Below are positions 62,503 to 64,000 of a DNA stretch of 64,000 nt, piece after piece. A program made the position numbers and the translations under genes. The notes under the pieces were generated by a model. It made no database searches. It saw only the letters and a list, made by a program, of their open reading frames with translations, and had not been told where the DNA came from. Origin of the DNA: Paraconiothyrium sp. Pb-2020 (taxonomy: Eukaryota > Ascomycota > Dothideomycetes > Pleosporales > Didymosphaeriaceae); the NCBI GenBank assembly GCA_022419385.1, contig JAJUBI010000003.1, forward strand, positions 3,596,001-3,660,000. The letters run 5' to 3'. Position 1 is the first letter of the stretch. Each line of letters begins with the position of its first letter.

Positions 62503-64000
62503 GAGTTTCTTGCTTATGAGGATACAGATACATCGACGTTCGAGAAGGCATTGACCTTGCTGCACAAGGTGCAGCCAGCGACGGCGCCATGGTGGAACTT
62601 CAAGAAGTCTGGCGTCTTTGGCACCAGCGCATACTACGCGAAGGAGCTGTTCTTTCTCTTATTTATGAACGGACCTTCGCAGCAAGACCTGCTTACCACA
62701 CATCCGCAACCAAAGAAACTTGGTCATCCTCTCGCTGATGCAGTCAAGCTGTTGGAAGAGTCGGCAGCCGCAAAGAATCCGGACGCAATCTTTACGCTTG
62801 CTGAAATGAACTTCTACGGCAATTACTCGCATCCCCGCAACTACACCAAAGCCTTCCAAAGGTACCACGAGCTCGCTACGCTGAACGGGAACGCCTCGGC
62901 ACAACATATGGTGGGGTTCATGTACGCAACAGGCATCGGAGGCGCAGTGAAACAAGACCAGGCGAAGGCTATGCTCTATCACACACTTGCGGCAGAAGGC
63001 GGAGATATCCGGTCAGAAATGACGGTCGCTTTCCGGCACGCTGGCGGCATTTCGACCCCGCGCAACTGCGAGCAAGCCGTGCATTACTACAAAAGTGCCG
63101 CGGACAAGGCTATCAAATACATGCGGTCGGGACCACCGGGAGGATACTCGCTGGTACGGGAATCATACAAGATCGCTGATGATGAAGGCGGGGTATACGG
63201 AGAGGGAGCTAGTGTTACCAGCTCTGGACCAAATGCCAAACACGGCAGCGTATACTCTGACGCTTATTCTTCTCTGGACGATGTAGTCGAGTACATGGAT
63301 CTTCAAGCAAGAAAGGGAGACCTGCGCGCAAGCTTCAATCTTGCCAAGCTTAATTATGATGGGGCTCGGTCCTCCCGTCGAAACCTTCCGGAGGCCAAGA
63401 GACGGTTCTTGGAGATTGCCAGGTTATATTGGAACAAGGATGGGAAAATCAGGCCTAGTGCTTCGGTAGAAGTCGAAAAGCTGGCACCAAAAGCAGCCGG
63501 GTACTTGGGACGCATGTTCCTTCGCGGAGAGGGCATGCAACAAAGCTTTCCCATTGCAAAGACCTGGTTCAACCGGGGTGTCGAGCATGGCGATGCTCTT
63601 TCGCAGTATTCGTTAGGGCTCATGTACTTGGACGGCCTTGGCGTTCCCAAGAATCCCGTCAAAGCGGCCGACCTGTTCAAAGCAGCTGCCGACCAGGGGC
63701 TTGCTGTTGCGCAAGTACGCATCGGTGCGCTGTTCTTGGACCAGGGAGATGTGTCGGTGGCCATCAAGTATTTCGAGCTCGCCTCGCATAGCGGGCATCT
63801 TGAAGCGTATTACTACTTGGCCGAACTGACGAACCTTGGAGTTGGTCGTGATAAGTCCTGTCTCGTTGCGTCGGCTCACTATAAGATTGTGGCAGAGAAA
63901 GCGGAAGCTGTCTCGACCTCCTTCCCCGAAGCCAACGAGGCATACCACAATGGTGATCTTGAGACGGCGCTTGTTGGATACATGATGGCTGCAGAGCAAG
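62503..64000 (+). CDS. hrd3: HRD3/SEL1L-like ERAD adaptor, Sel1 repeats (partial)
   Basis: From a GCTAG acceptor at 62502 the frame stays open for 499 codons and leaves the window at 64000. A TAG directly precedes it in frame, so an earlier exon must supply the start and signal peptide. The protein reads AYEDTDTSTFEKALTLLHKVQPATAPWW, then successive Sel1-like helical repeats (for example AMNFYG/AQHMVGFMYATGIGG..., LSQYSLGLMYLDGLGVPKNPVKAADLFKAAADQG, AVAQVRIGALFLDQGD). SEL1L/Hrd3 holds the Hrd1 ubiquitin ligase in the ER membrane and recognises misfolded glycoproteins. The order and spacing of repeats with an acidic, Ser-rich insert (about residues 225-265) fit fungal Hrd3. The membrane anchor would lie beyond the window. 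Confidence 0.85.

Overview
The window is about 64 kb of nuclear DNA from a filamentous ascomycete fungus. Most genes carry short introns (about 47-100 nt, GT..AG). The gene set is typical of Pezizomycotina: a fused three-domain HIS4, COP9 subunit 7, an Ada3/Ngg1-type SAGA subunit, L-arabinitol dehydrogenase, a CBM1-GH10 xylanase, MFS transporters and an Artemis-like nuclease. A dothideomycete is my best guess from protein style, but the sequence does not prove it. I found no rRNA, tRNA, CRISPR array or intact transposon. Exon coordinates were read by hand from splice sites and phase, and protein lengths refer to the spliced models.

Layout, left third (1-23 kb). A D-2-hydroxyacid dehydrogenase, a Dal5-type MFS transporter and a flavocytochrome b2-type dehydrogenase lie in tandem, followed by an F-box-like protein. 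A small secreted cysteine protein then borders a gene-poor stretch (8.3-11.9 kb) that ends in an old tandem array with a period near 105 bp. An ACC-synthase-like PLP enzyme and a HAD hydrolase are divergent. After them come L-arabinitol 4-dehydrogenase, a membrane RING-H2 protein, the Ada3-like gene and an epoxide hydrolase.

Middle (23-46 kb). HIS4, the GH10 xylanase (frame broken in this sequence), the Artemis-like nuclease, a conserved acidic protein, CSN7, a P1B copper ATPase, and a 1224-residue fusion of a cholesterol-oxidase-like GMC flavoprotein with an alpha/beta hydrolase.

Right third (46-64 kb). A Rab4-type GTPase, a PAF-acetylhydrolase-like protein, an SRA-YDG protein, a large secreted repeat protein that probably runs into a GH18-like domain without the catalytic motif, a six-knuckle CCHC protein, a second MFS transporter with an 846-nt intron, and the 5' part of HRD3/SEL1L, cut by the window end.

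The genes do not form one obvious cluster. Loose functional links are pentose use (xylanase and arabinitol dehydrogenase) and secretion/ERAD (RING protein, Rab, HRD3). The oddest features are the tandem array at about 10.89-11.80 kb, in which six copies are framed as AG-12 nt-GT, and the zinc-knuckle gene, whose five introns are all phase 2 and fall at only two positions of the knuckle repeat.
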